A stretch of DNA of 18,243 bases from Bacteroidota bacterium (GTDB lineage Bacteria > Bacteroidota > Bacteroidia > Chitinophagales > Chitinophagaceae): NCBI GenBank assembly GCA_023433265.1, contig JAEZDR010000061.1, forward strand, positions 1-18,243, given 5' to 3'. A program made the position numbers and the translations under genes. The notes under the pieces were generated by a model. That model made no database searches. It saw only the letters and a list, made by a program, of their open reading frames with translations, and was not told where the DNA came from. Positions 7,318 to 15,600 of this stretch are shown one piece after another (the first letter of the stretch is position 1; each line of letters begins with the position of its first letter).

Positions 7318-7500
7318 ATGATAATCAAAGACATTAACGGCAACAGTATTTATGTAAGAAGCCTTGATGAATCTATTGACCAAGTGACTTCCATTATATA
7401 CGACAAGAACTACCCTAAGGAGGACAAGATGTATTGGAGAGACCTTCTTGGCAGGTTGAAAGCTGAAGAGATTCATTATGATGCCTTTGCGGTATATTAA
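7318..7500 (+). CDS. Small uncharacterised protein, second of a tandem paralogous pair
   Basis: This 60-residue product begins MIIKDINGNSIYVRSL and is related to the preceding protein: the conserved N-terminal D-x-x-G turn, QV near the middle, MYW-x-D and R-L-K are retained, although overall identity is only moderate. The genes are separated by 32 bases in the same direction, which fits an old tandem duplication in one transcript. There is no signal peptide, membrane segment or known motif. Function unknown. The conserved residue pattern shared by two adjacent frames is the main evidence that both are real genes. Confidence 0.68.
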   Translation: MIIKDINGNSIYVRSLDESIDQVTSIIYDKNYPKEDKMYWRDLLGRLKAEEIHYDAFAVY

Positions 7501-7560
7501 TCCCTGAGGTTTCTAGCAGCACCGGCTTGGTGATAACGAGCAGCATTATTAAAGTATTTG

Positions 7561-7703
7561 AATGGCTTGCTGGCGCCTTTGTTAGCGGGTTATACCGGCT
7601 TAGGATTGCCTTTGGATAGCTTTGATATGAGCTTTGGTATGGGACAACTATGGGACAACTATGGGAGAACTATGGGACAACCATAGGGCAACCCCGGAAG
7701 AAC
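7561..7703. repeat. 11-bp-period tandem repeat field beside the insertion sequence
   Basis: The core is five head-to-tail 11-base units at 7638-7692: TATGGGACAAC twice, TATGGGAGAAC, TATGGGACAAC, CATAGGGCAAC, followed by the degenerate CCCGGAAGAAC (7693-7703). Upstream the same 11-base register continues with different units: ATTGCCTTTGG (7605), ATAGCTTTGAT (7616) and ATGAGCTTTGG (7627), and weaker ones back to about 7561. One frame is open from 7537 to a TAG at 7684-7686, but it has no strong start and reads as a periodic peptide. The field lies between the small-protein genes and the IS left end. Confidence 0.85.
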
Positions 7704-7709
7704 TGCGAG

Positions 7710-7717
7710 ATATCCAT
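7710..7717. repeat. Left copy of the 8-bp IS target-site duplication
   Basis: ATATCCAT directly precedes the left IS end and is repeated exactly at 9227-9234 after the right end. Eight bases is a usual duplication length for the IS256 family. Confidence 0.92.
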
Positions 7718-7837
7718 GGGAGTGTAATTTAAACTGTGTCAGTTGGTTTTTTGGGTTATATTTAATCATCAGGTGAAGCGTAGAAAAGCTCTGCTGGGGA
7801 GCAACTTTTCGAGGAATAACCGATCCGATAAGTTAAG

Positions 7838-7864
7838 GTGCCGGGGCTCCAAAAGCCTCGGCAC
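7838..7864. other. GC-rich hairpin inside the IS, downstream of the transposase gene
   Basis: GTGCCGGGGCT (7838-7848) pairs with AGCCTCGGCAC (7854-7864), an 11-bp stem with one G-T type pair and a 5-nt loop. There is no T-run on either side, so it is probably not a terminator. It could protect the IS from read-through translation or act as a subterminal structure (inference). Confidence 0.45.
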
Positions 7865-7917
7865 TGTTGTAAAGTTAAGCGCTTCCAAATAATAATAACT
7901 ATTCGGTCCATGCCTTC

Positions 7918-7943
7918 AAAAACCCTTGGGCCAACAGGCCCAA
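7918..7943 (-). terminator. Intrinsic terminator of the transposase gene
   Basis: On the minus strand, TTGGGCC and GGCCCAA form a perfect 7-bp stem with a TGTT loop, followed by GGG and five T residues. It begins eight bases after the transposase stop codon. Confidence 0.7.
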
Positions 7944-7950
7944 ATAACTC

Positions 7951-9171
7951 TTAGAGTACTTTCATCCGCCCCTCAAAGTGAATGCTCAGCTGAGCTGCAA
8001 CCATCAACCAATTTGAAAGAGGTTTATACCACTTCTGGCTAATGTTTTTATAGGCCAGATATACGAGCTTCAGTAGGGCATCGTCATTGGGAAAACATCC
8101 TTTGTTCTTGGTTACTTTTCTAACTTGTCTGTGAAAACCTTCAATCGTATTGGTTGTGTAGATGATGCGGCGGATGTCTTCAGTATATTTAAAATAGCAG
8201 GAGAGCTTATGCCAGTTGTTACGCCACGACCTGATAACTACCTGGTACTTTTTGCCCCACGTTTCTTCCAGTTCATTAAGTCGATGTTCAGCTAGTTCAA
8301 GAGTGGTTGCTGTATACACTGGCTTTAAATCGTCCATGAACTTTTTACGATCTTTAGTAAGAATATACTTGAATGAATTGCGGATTTGATGAACTACACA
8401 ACTCTGCACCTCTGTACGAGGGAAGATTGTTGTAATAGCCTGCTCAAAACCGGTTAGATTATCAATGCAAGCAATCAGAATATCTTGAACACCACGGTTA
8501 TGAAGATCTGTGAGTACGCCCAGCCAAAAGTTAGCTCCTTCACTCTCCGAGACGTATACTCCTAGGAGATCCTTAATGCCTTCTTTGTTTATACCTAAGA
8601 TGTTGTACACCGCCCGGGTCTTTACCCTTCCTTGTTCCTTGACTTTATAATGCATTGCATCCATCCAAACAATGCAATACAAAGGCTCCAAAGTTCGTCC
8701 CTGCCACTCCTTAACTAACGGCATAACCTTATCAGTAATAGCACCTAATGTATCATGAGAGATATCCATGTCATACATCTCGCTGATGTGCCGCGAGATA
8801 TCTCGAAGGCTCATTCCTAATCCATACATACCAATAATCTTGTCCTGTAAGCTCTCAGCCAGAATAGTTTCTCTCCTTTTAATAATCTGGGGTTCGAACG
8901 TGGAATTGCGATCACGGCTACTAACCAGGTCTATCTCACCCTCAACAGTCTTTACAGTCTTGACTACTTTGCCGTTTTTCCTGTTCCGGACAAGATTTTC
9001 GGCCTCATTGCTTATGTGTTCTTCCAGTTCTGCCTCTAGTGCAGCCTCCAAAAACTGCTTTAATAGCGGCGCAAAAGCGCCGCCTTTACCGGTTAAACTC
9101 TTGCCTGAACGAAACTGCTCCAAGGCTTGCTTTTTGATCGACTCAAGGTCGAGTTCTCTTGACTTTTTCAT
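7951..9171 (-). CDS. IS256-family (Mutator-type) transposase
   Basis: The 406-residue product is the DDE transposase that cuts and inserts the surrounding IS. An N-terminal region with LTGKGGAFAPLLKQFLEAALEAEL resembles the start of other IS256 transposases. Catalytic residues are placed as in the family: D171 in WMDAMHYKVK, D237 in CIDNLTGFEQAI and E344 in TNTIEGFHRQVRK, with the C258-x2-H261 motif (CVVHQ) between the second and third. The length is normal and there is no frameshift, so it should be functional. The start ATG lies 55 bases inside the right IS end. Frames on the opposite strand within it are shadows. Confidence 0.97.
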   Translation of the reverse strand: MKKSRELDLESIKKQALEQFRSGKSLTGKGGAFAPLLKQFLEAALEAELEEHISNEAENLVRNRKNGKVVKTVKTVEGEIDLVSSRDRNSTFEPQIIKRRETILAESLQDKIIGMYGLGMSLRDISRHISEMYDMDISHDTLGAITDKVMPLVKEWQGRTLEPLYCIVWMDAMHYKVKEQGRVKTRAVYNILGINKEGIKDLLGVYVSESEGANFWLGVLTDLHNRGVQDILIACIDNLTGFEQAITTIFPRTEVQSCVVHQIRNSFKYILTKDRKKFMDDLKPVYTATTLELAEHRLNELEETWGKKYQVVIRSWRNNWHKLSCYFKYTEDIRRIIYTTNTIEGFHRQVRKVTKNKGCFPNDDALLKLVYLAYKNISQKWYKPLSNWLMVAAQLSIHFEGRMKVL

Positions 9172-9226
9172 TTGTCTGTGTTTTGAAGTTAAACTATCCT
9201 TCTGACACAGTTCATTTTACAGTCTC

Positions 9227-9234
9227 ATATCCAT
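9227..9234. repeat. Right copy of the 8-bp IS target-site duplication
   Basis: ATATCCAT immediately follows the right IS end and is identical to 7710-7717. Removing the IS and one copy restores the likely pre-insertion sequence. Confidence 0.92.
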
Positions 9235-9257
9235 ATTAGAAATATATAATGTCTTGT

Positions 9258-9337
9258 CCTGGGAAAACTTTACACATTGGGGAGATTTCCTGTGTGACGT
9301 TTACAGTTGCTAGGATTTTCCTGTAGGACCTTTACAA
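9258..9337. repeat. Three 18-bp direct repeats with an exact 31-bp period
   Basis: Copies begin at 9258, 9289 and 9320: CCTGGGAAAACTTTACAC, CCTGTGTGACGTTTACAG and CCTGTAGGACCTTTACAA. Eleven of 18 positions are identical in all three (CCTG, a central A, TTTACA). The 13-base spacers are less conserved, and no fourth copy is found on either side. Thirty-one bases is close to three helical turns, so the sites face one side of the DNA. They lie 105-184 bases upstream of the PAP2 gene. They may be a regulator array for that gene or the remnant end of another mobile element; the sequence does not decide. The rest of the gap (9338-9441) shows no consensus promoter. Confidence 0.75.
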
Positions 9338-9441
9338 CCACTTCTGCGCTTGTGGAATAGCGGCATACCAAGCGCATATTGGGTTGACTATAAACTGGCA
9401 GTTTGTTTGATTAACAAGCAACTAGTAATAGAAACCAGCAT

Positions 9442-10275
9442 ATGAAAAACCTTTTAACCGCTCTTAGCTTTTTGATTGTTACGACAGCGTCCGTTGCGCA
9501 GGATAGTACAGCGCAAGTACAGCGTACGGCTGGCTCGCCTTATACTACCCGTTTCTGGACTGATGGCCCCATACTGGTAGGGAGCATTGGCCTTACCGCG
9601 CTTGGAACCAAACTGGTTGCGAACAAAAAGGATTTGACGTTAGCAGAGCTTGCCGCTATCAATAAAAGCGATATCCCCGCATTTGACCGAGGAAATGCAG
9701 GATATTATTCTGAAAAAGCAGATGACATTAGCTATTTGCCTTTTTGGGGATCGTTTGCATTGCCGGTGGTAACTGCTTTGATAGATAAAGATCAACGTAA
9801 GAACTTCGGGCAGGTAATGGTAATGTACACAGAAACCATGGCTATTACAGGCGCTCTATTTACCATTACAGCGGGAACAGTAAACAGGCCCAGGCCACTG
9901 GTTTATAATGATAAGGTAGATACGAAAATCCGCACAAGCAATAATAACCAACGGTCGTTTTTTGCAGGGCATACTGCGGCTACCGCAGCTGCAACATTCT
10001 TTTGGGCGAAAGTATTTGCGGACTTTCATCCCGATTCAAAAGCCAAACCATTCGTGTGGGCTGCAGCAGCCGTGGTACCCGCCGTTGTGGGATATTACCG
10101 GTACGAAGCAGGGATGCACTTTTTAAGTGATAACCTTTTGGGATATGCTATTGGCGCGGGCGTTGGCATTTTGGTGCCTCACCTGCACAAGAAAAAGGTT
10201 TTGAATAACAAGGTTTCGCTTAGTCCGCAATATGGAATGGATTATAAAGGGCTGGCGTTACGATACAAATTATAA
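9442..10275 (+). CDS. PAP2-superfamily phosphatase with N-terminal signal
   Basis: The 277-residue product starts with a signal peptide (about 1-20, ending SVAQ). It carries the three phosphatase segments of the PAP2 superfamily in order: NRPRP (148-152), RSFFAGH (171-177, a variant of the usual PSGH block) and YYRYEAGMHFLSD (218-230) with the catalytic-type R220 and H226. Hydrophobic stretches around 101-115, 133-145, 205-218 and 231-246 fit a membrane-embedded or membrane-associated enzyme. Such enzymes remove phosphate from lipid phosphates such as undecaprenyl pyrophosphate or phosphatidic acid in the envelope; the substrate here is not known. The gene runs into the carboxypeptidase gene convergently with only 3 bases between stops. 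A link to peptidoglycan lipid recycling is suggestive but unproven. Confidence 0.88.
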   Translation: MKNLLTALSFLIVTTASVAQDSTAQVQRTAGSPYTTRFWTDGPILVGSIGLTALGTKLVANKKDLTLAELAAINKSDIPAFDRGNAGYYSEKADDISYLPFWGSFALPVVTALIDKDQRKNFGQVMVMYTETMAITGALFTITAGTVNRPRPLVYNDKVDTKIRTSNNNQRSFFAGHTAATAAATFFWAKVFADFHPDSKAKPFVWAAAAVVPAVVGYYRYEAGMHFLSDNLLGYAIGAGVGILVPHLHKKKVLNNKVSLSPQYGMDYKGLALRYKL

Positions 10276-10278
10276 GGA

Positions 10279-11619
10279 CTAAGGAACATGATCCAGCAAC
10301 TTATATATTTTGGGAACGATAGCTGAGTGGCTCCCATTATAGTTGTTTACGATAATTGCAAATGCGTATTTGCCTTTGTAGCCAACAAACGACTTTACCC
10401 CTGCTATAGTACCGCTTTTCATTTTCAATTTATTGAAGACTGGAAGTGACGCATGAAAACTAGTGTACCAGGATTGTTTTGTAGCGTAAGCCATAGCCGT
10501 GGCAAGGGCTGTAGTTGATACTTTATTAGCAGGAGAAAGACCGCTGGCATCTACCATATTCATTCCTATGGTGGTTTTACTGATTTGTTGCCAGCGATCC
10601 CGGATCTTCCGTAAGCCCAGTGCCGGGTTATTGTGACCTATCTCTGTTTTAATAGCTTCTCCATATAGGTTGATGCTTTTTTGCAGAAACCAATAGATAA
10701 TGCTGTCCATAGAAGGAGAACTGTATACAAAGAGGCTACGGGCCGACATTATAGGAAGGACATTGCCGAGCACCATTATACCTCTTTCCTCCAACTGTTC
10801 CACTATTATTGCTTTAGCATTTTTAATTGGATCGGGTACAGATCCGGATATCCGGAAGTTTTTACCTGGAGGAATGCTGCCTCTAACATAGCCTTTACCC
10901 GCATAAGGCGGTAAGAAAATGTACGCCTGATCGCCGCTGCCTTGGTTGCCTGTTACCAGTTCAGAAACAAGTTCAACATCTTTTAGTGGGGGTTCGGAGT
11001 GCAATATCTTAACCGGCTCACCTTTTTTACCAGGTTGCAAAAAAAGATCGTACTGGTTTTCGCGCCAATTTAGTGCTGCATGACCTGCACCGTAGTAGTT
11101 TCCTATGTCTTCCCAGGTCCATCCGGCGGGTATTGTTTCACTTCCCCATCCATCGGATTCAACAGTTAACCGTCCCGCAACAGAACGAATTCCCAGGCTA
11201 GTTAACCTGTTATAAAAAGAATCTATGAAAGCGTTCTCCGCATGGGTCTTGAAACGCCAGCTACCGAGCGTGGGATCGCCGGAAGCAAAGATGACAAGGT
11301 CTCCATGTAGTACGCCATTCCTAACCTCACCTGTTATTGCTCCTGTGGTCTTATAACAAAACCCATTACGGAAATCGAATGCCGCAATAGCAGTAATAAC
11401 TTTTAATGCGCTGGCCGGAGTGAGGCCATAGTTGCCGTTGTGTTCAAAAACCACGTTGCCGGATGACAAATCAACAACTGATAATCCGAGGATACCATGC
11501 TGCATTTGGCCGTCCCCCTGAAATTGCCTGACAGCCTGCTGTAATTTCGCAAATTGAGCAAATCCTTGTAGCGTTAAGCTTAAAAGAAATGCAGTAATGA
11601 GGAGGGGTAAGCGGTACAT
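10279..11619 (-). CDS. dacB: D-alanyl-D-alanine carboxypeptidase/endopeptidase, PBP4-like (S13 family)
   Basis: The product (446 residues from ATG 11619) is a periplasmic penicillin-binding protein that trims peptidoglycan peptide stems or cross-links. It has a signal peptide (MYRLPLLITAFLL... ending GFAQ). The three penicilloyl-serine transferase motifs are present: SALK (S70 and K73), SGLSPAN (359-365) and KSGT (401-404). The long insert between the first and second motifs is typical of family S13. A GTG at 11637 would add six residues before the signal peptide, so I prefer the ATG. It lies 23 bases after the stop of the flavin-fold gene, suggesting co-transcription. The symbol follows the family; orthology was not tested. 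Confidence 0.92.
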   Translation of the reverse strand: MYRLPLLITAFLLSLTLQGFAQFAKLQQAVRQFQGDGQMQHGILGLSVVDLSSGNVVFEHNGNYGLTPASALKVITAIAAFDFRNGFCYKTTGAITGEVRNGVLHGDLVIFASGDPTLGSWRFKTHAENAFIDSFYNRLTSLGIRSVAGRLTVESDGWGSETIPAGWTWEDIGNYYGAGHAALNWRENQYDLFLQPGKKGEPVKILHSEPPLKDVELVSELVTGNQGSGDQAYIFLPPYAGKGYVRGSIPPGKNFRISGSVPDPIKNAKAIIVEQLEERGIMVLGNVLPIMSARSLFVYSSPSMDSIIYWFLQKSINLYGEAIKTEIGHNNPALGLRKIRDRWQQISKTTIGMNMVDASGLSPANKVSTTALATAMAYATKQSWYTSFHASLPVFNKLKMKSGTIAGVKSFVGYKGKYAFAIIVNNYNGSHSAIVPKIYKLLDHVP

Positions 11620-11642
11620 CGTTACAAATGTAGGCACGCATG

Positions 11643-12113
11643 CTACATAAACTTCACCTTGTCATTCTGCGTTAATGGCGCGTCTTTTTTTCGTTTCCAG
11701 CTTTGCTTGAAACCAAAGCCCCGGGTGTTATCGGTGAACTTTATGCTGTCAATTTTTAGCACCCAAAGCCTACCGTCCATTGCAGTAGCAAAAGGGTATG
11801 AAAGGTAGTAACTTGCCAAAGCCTTTGAGAAAAACGAATGCTCTTCGTCGAGAATTAGACCTTCTAACTGTATCCCTTTTATGCTTGTCATCTTGAGTTT
11901 TTCAGGTATGATGGTGCCTGCCACCCGCCTATTTTGAAGCATCATTTCAGCATGTTTGGTGCTAAGTGAAGACTTGAATACCAGGCAACCTTTATCTTCC
12001 AAAAAAGCATAGAAACAACTGAATGCATAGGGCTCGTTATCGAGCGCACAGGCGATGTTAGCGGTTCTATTTTCCTTTATAAACTCAACAATCTCAGGGT
12101 CAATCTTATTCAT
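11643..12113 (-). CDS. YhbP-like protein of the FMN-binding split-barrel fold
   Basis: The 156-residue cytoplasmic protein resembles the pyridoxamine-phosphate-oxidase-like UPF0306/YhbP family: an N-terminal helix and ANIACALDNEPYAFSCFYAF strand pair, FKSSLSTKHAEMM, the GIQLEG strand and the C-terminal IKFTDNTRGFGFKQSW block that is characteristic of the family. The biochemical function of these proteins is unsettled, and flavin binding is a family expectation, not something shown here. It is the upstream gene of a likely two-gene unit with the carboxypeptidase. The 12114-12284 gap beyond it holds a small dyad, TGACAACTGTCA (12163-12174), and no consensus promoter. Confidence 0.82.
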   Translation of the reverse strand: MNKIDPEIVEFIKENRTANIACALDNEPYAFSCFYAFLEDKGCLVFKSSLSTKHAEMMLQNRRVAGTIIPEKLKMTSIKGIQLEGLILDEEHSFFSKALASYYLSYPFATAMDGRLWVLKIDSIKFTDNTRGFGFKQSWKRKKDAPLTQNDKVKFM

Positions 12114-12222
12114 ATAAAGGCTTTAGGTAAACAAAGCACCGAAAAAAGCGGTTAAGAAAAAATGACAACTGTCAGGGAGAAGAGCGAAGAAAGTTAAAAT
12201 GGGGCCGGGAATGAGGTCGCTT

Positions 12223-12254
12223 GCCGGGGATGAATACGGTGCAGAAACCCCGGC
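12223..12254 (-). other. GC-rich stem-loop after the last gene of the signalling cassette
   Basis: GCCGGGG (12223-12229) and CCCCGGC (12248-12254) form a perfect 7-bp stem with an 18-nt loop, starting 30 bases beyond the stop of the terminal REC gene. It could be the 3' end structure of the operon, but no T-run follows, so it is not called a terminator. Confidence 0.35.
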
Positions 12255-12284
12255 AGACGAGTTCAAGTTCTGTACGCTTGCTGC

Positions 12285-12692
12285 TTAGGCTACTTTTTTA
12301 CTTAGTTCCGGAAAGATTTTGGTGATGATGTCTTTGGTAATTGGTTTAACCAGGAAATCAGAAACAAGAGGGTATTGTCGCGCTTTTTCCCTGTCGTCTG
12401 TGTCAATGGAAGATGAAACGATATAAACAGTTAAGTAATCCTGCAGTTCCTTTGGTAATTGCTCTATTTCTGCAAGTACTTCCCATCCAGTCATCGAAGG
12501 CATATTGATGTCGAGAAAAATAGTACAGTTAACAGGAGTTTTTGCAAACTCTTCCCTGATAAATTTCAGCGCATCCTCCGGTACTTCAAATTTCTTAGTA
12601 TTTGTAAAATGCGTGAAGCGCTTAATCATTATATCAGTAAGCAAGTTAAAAGCTCTGTCGTCGTCTATTAAAAGCGTCAGTTCTGTATTCAT
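12285..12692 (-). CDS. Single-domain response regulator (REC only)
   Basis: The 135-residue protein is a lone receiver domain with no output domain. The acidic pocket is D10-D12 (LLIDDD), the phospho-acceptor is D61 in FLDINMP, the switch Ser is near S93 in YIVSSS, and the conserved Lys is K116 in FLVKP. It should accept phosphate from a kinase and act by protein contact or as a relay step. It is the last gene of the cassette, starting 5 bases after the stop of the large kinase, which makes it the most likely direct partner of that kinase. Confidence 0.95.
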   Translation of the reverse strand: MNTELTLLIDDDRAFNLLTDIMIKRFTHFTNTKKFEVPEDALKFIREEFAKTPVNCTIFLDINMPSMTGWEVLAEIEQLPKELQDYLTVYIVSSSIDTDDREKARQYPLVSDFLVKPITKDIITKIFPELSKKVA

Positions 12693-12697
12693 AGCAA

Positions 12698-15600
12698 CTA
12701 ATTTATGAATGTTATTGTAAACGTCGTTCCCTTGTTTACCTGGCTTTGTATTTCAATTTTACCACCAAGCGTTTCAACCTGTGCTTTCGTCATAAAAAGC
12801 CCCATTCCTTTTCCTTCCACATGTGTATGGAAACGCTTGTATAGACCAAACACCGCCTCACCTCTTTTTTCCAGGTCGATGCCAAGTCCATTATCTCTGA
12901 ATATTAATTTGAGCTGCCCATCTATGTTGCGGCTCTCGATGTGAATGATGGCTTTTTTACCCGGCTGCCTGTATTTAATACTGTTAATTACCAGGTTATA
13001 GAAAATGCTGTGGATATAGCTCTTGATGGAATAAAGGTGACTCACTTCGTCGAACCTGCTAATAATTACAACTTCATCCTTGTTTAACATGCCGCTGAGG
13101 CTTTGCGTTACATCATTAACTATACCTGCAAGGTCAAGTCGTTCCCTGGCCTGGTCAGCCATTTTACCGAGCTTAAGAATCTGGTTTAGGTCTTTAATTA
13201 CATCGTCCAACTTATTTACTGATTCTACTAATTCAGTATTAAACAATGTCCTTTCTTCAGGAGTGTATGTATCGTCCTGCATTTGTTCAGAAAATGCAGC
13301 AATCTTAGCCACCGGAGCCCGAAGATTATGGGATACGATATAAGTAAACTGTTGCAAGTGTTGGTTACGCTGTACAATATCGCGAATCATCTTCTCACGT
13401 TCAATCTCGGCGAGTTTGCGTTCGGTTATATCACTTGTAGCGAGGCATATGCCCATCAGTTTGTTCTCCAGTTCTATCGGACTGATCCGTACAAGGTACC
13501 AGCGATCAGTACCCTCCGGTGTTCTCTTACAAATCTCTTCGCGATAATTGGCGCCTTTGGCTACGGAATCCATTAAGCTTCGGGCCATCTTTGTTTCCCC
13601 AGTATCGTTGAAGTATTCAAAATAATGTTCACCCAGAGCCAATGGTTTTCCAAATAAATGTCCGAGCAATGTTTCTGCCTGCGTATTAAAAGCAATGACG
13701 TCAAGATTGCTATCCAGCAATGTGTAAGCAATGTCGGTATTTTCGAAAATCGTCCTAAGATTGGCTTCGGACGCTAACAACTTGTTTTTTGCAAGGTGCT
13801 TTTCGGTTACATTGATGTGCATTACAACCGCCCCTGCAGAAAAACTACTTAGAGGAGACGCCATCAGTGTAAACCAACGCTGTTCTGACAGAGCATCGCA
13901 GCTATACTCCATTTCAAACTGCCGAAGTTTGCCTTTGATCACGCCTTCTATACCCTCTTTAGCACGTGCAGCGTCTTCTACGCCCAGTTCCCGCGCTTGT
14001 GAGGCAACCTGCAAGTAATTTGAACCAATCCCAAAATCAGCGCCCAGATACCCGTTTTCCATCGCAAACCTCTTCCAGGCCTCATTAACTTCAACAATGT
14101 TTCCATCACCATCCAATAAAGCAATGTGAGCGGGAAGTGCATTGAGAATGGAGGATTGAATAACAAGAGCATGTTCCAATTGCCTGCGCACCAATTCTTT
14201 TTCGTCTTCTGCCTTTTTGCGAAGCGTAATATCCTGCATCGCCCCGACAATACGAACCGGTTTTCCGTCAGCATCAAACATCACACTTCCTCTGTCGTAA
14301 ATATGAACTATTTCACCTCCCGGCTTGACAAGACGATATTGATCATCCCATGAACCAATGGGGTTTTGTACATACTGCTGGAATTTGTTTAAAGTTCGCT
14401 CCCTATCATCGGGATGGATATGGGATGCCCATTTTTCAGCGGAACTAAATTGGTGGGGATAATAGCCAAACTTATCATAGAGATTGTCGCCCCAATAATG
14501 ATTTTCTCCAATGATGTCCCAGTCCCAAATAACATCGTTCGTAGCGATTGCAACAAGGTTATAACGTTCATTGCTTTCTCTTAACTCCATTTCCATCTCA
14601 CGCCTCGCTGTAACATCGCGCATGGCACCTACCATTCTAAAGGGTTTTCCGTTTTCGTCCCGAATTAGGTTTCCCCGGTCTTCCACGTATGCTATGGTGC
14701 CATCAGCCCTTATAAATCTGTATTCGTCCTCCCAAATAAGCTGATCACTCTCCATCAGTTCTTCGAGGTGCTTTTCCACGCGTTCCCTATCGTCAGGATG
14801 AAGTGCATTCTCCCATGTATCTCGCCTATTTAATGTGTCAGGCGGATAATAGAAAAGTTTAGAAAAGATCTCACTCCTATAATAGGTGTTTTCTTTATAA
14901 TTCCAATCCCAGATAACATCGTTAGTTGCGTTTGCGGCAAGGTTGTACCTGTCGATACTTTCCTTTAACTGATTTTCGGCCTGCTTCAATGCTGTGATGT
15001 CCTGCATGGCTCCTACCATGCGTTTAGGAATTCCGTTAACATCACGAATTAGGTTTGCCCTGTCGAAAACAAAAGCAATATTACCATCGGGTTTAACTAG
15101 CCTATACTCATGCTCCATATGGTCCAGACCAGTTGAAAGAAAGTTTTCAAGTTGGGAGGCTACCCGCATTTTGTCGTCAGGGTGAATAGCTTCTTGCCAG
15201 GCAGAAGCGCGTTGCAAGTCATCAGTAGAAAAACCAAAAACCTTTGAAAAATTTGCGCTACGATAGACAGATTGATCTTCAAAGCTCCAGTCCCAGATAA
15301 CATCATTTGTGGCGGCAGCAGCGAAGTTGTATCGCTCTATAGTTTCCTTTAGTTTATTCTCTGTTGCTTTAAGTTTTGTAACATCCTGCATTGCACCCAC
15401 CATCCTGACCGGCTTACCCTCCTGGTTAAAGATGACCCTTGCTCGTTCATAAATGAAGGCAAGGTTGCCGTTGGAACAAGAAAACCGGTATTCGGCCTCC
15501 CAGGTACCCTGAGGATTCTGAAGGTATTGATCAATGCTTGCTGTTACACGAGGCAGGTCTTCGGGATGAACGTGCCTGAACCAGGCACCATATTCCTGTA

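Larger units (their letters stand above)
7718..9226 (-). mobile_element. Complete IS256-family insertion sequence, 1509 bp
   Basis: The element is bounded by imperfect terminal inverted repeats of about 29 bp: the left end starts GGGAGTGTAATTTAAACTG and the right end, reverse-complemented, starts GAGACTGTAAAATGAACTG. By my alignment 22 of 29 positions match, including an unbroken AACTGTGTCAG core. It is flanked by the perfect 8-bp direct repeat ATATCCAT. It carries one intact Mutator-type transposase gene on the minus strand. The intact gene, ends and duplication suggest fairly recent insertion. It landed in an intergenic region, between an 11-bp repeat field and the 31-bp-spaced sites, and interrupts no gene I can see. 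The 233 bases between its left end and the transposase stop hold two hairpins and no gene. Confidence 0.95.

Noticed and set aside
7638..7692. Possible CRISPR array
   Set aside because: The units are 11 bases, head to tail and without unique spacers; no cas genes are nearby. The 31-bp-spaced sites at 9258 also have only 13-base spacers and poor repeat identity.
8768..9205. 145-codon open frame antisense to the transposase
   Set aside because: It is a shadow of the conserved transposase reading frame, with Ser/Leu-rich low-complexity content.
11622..11629. TACATTTG just before the carboxypeptidase ATG as a promoter
   Set aside because: It matches TAnnTTTG, but no TTG lies at the right distance and the upstream gene ends only about 20 bases away, so an operon is simpler.
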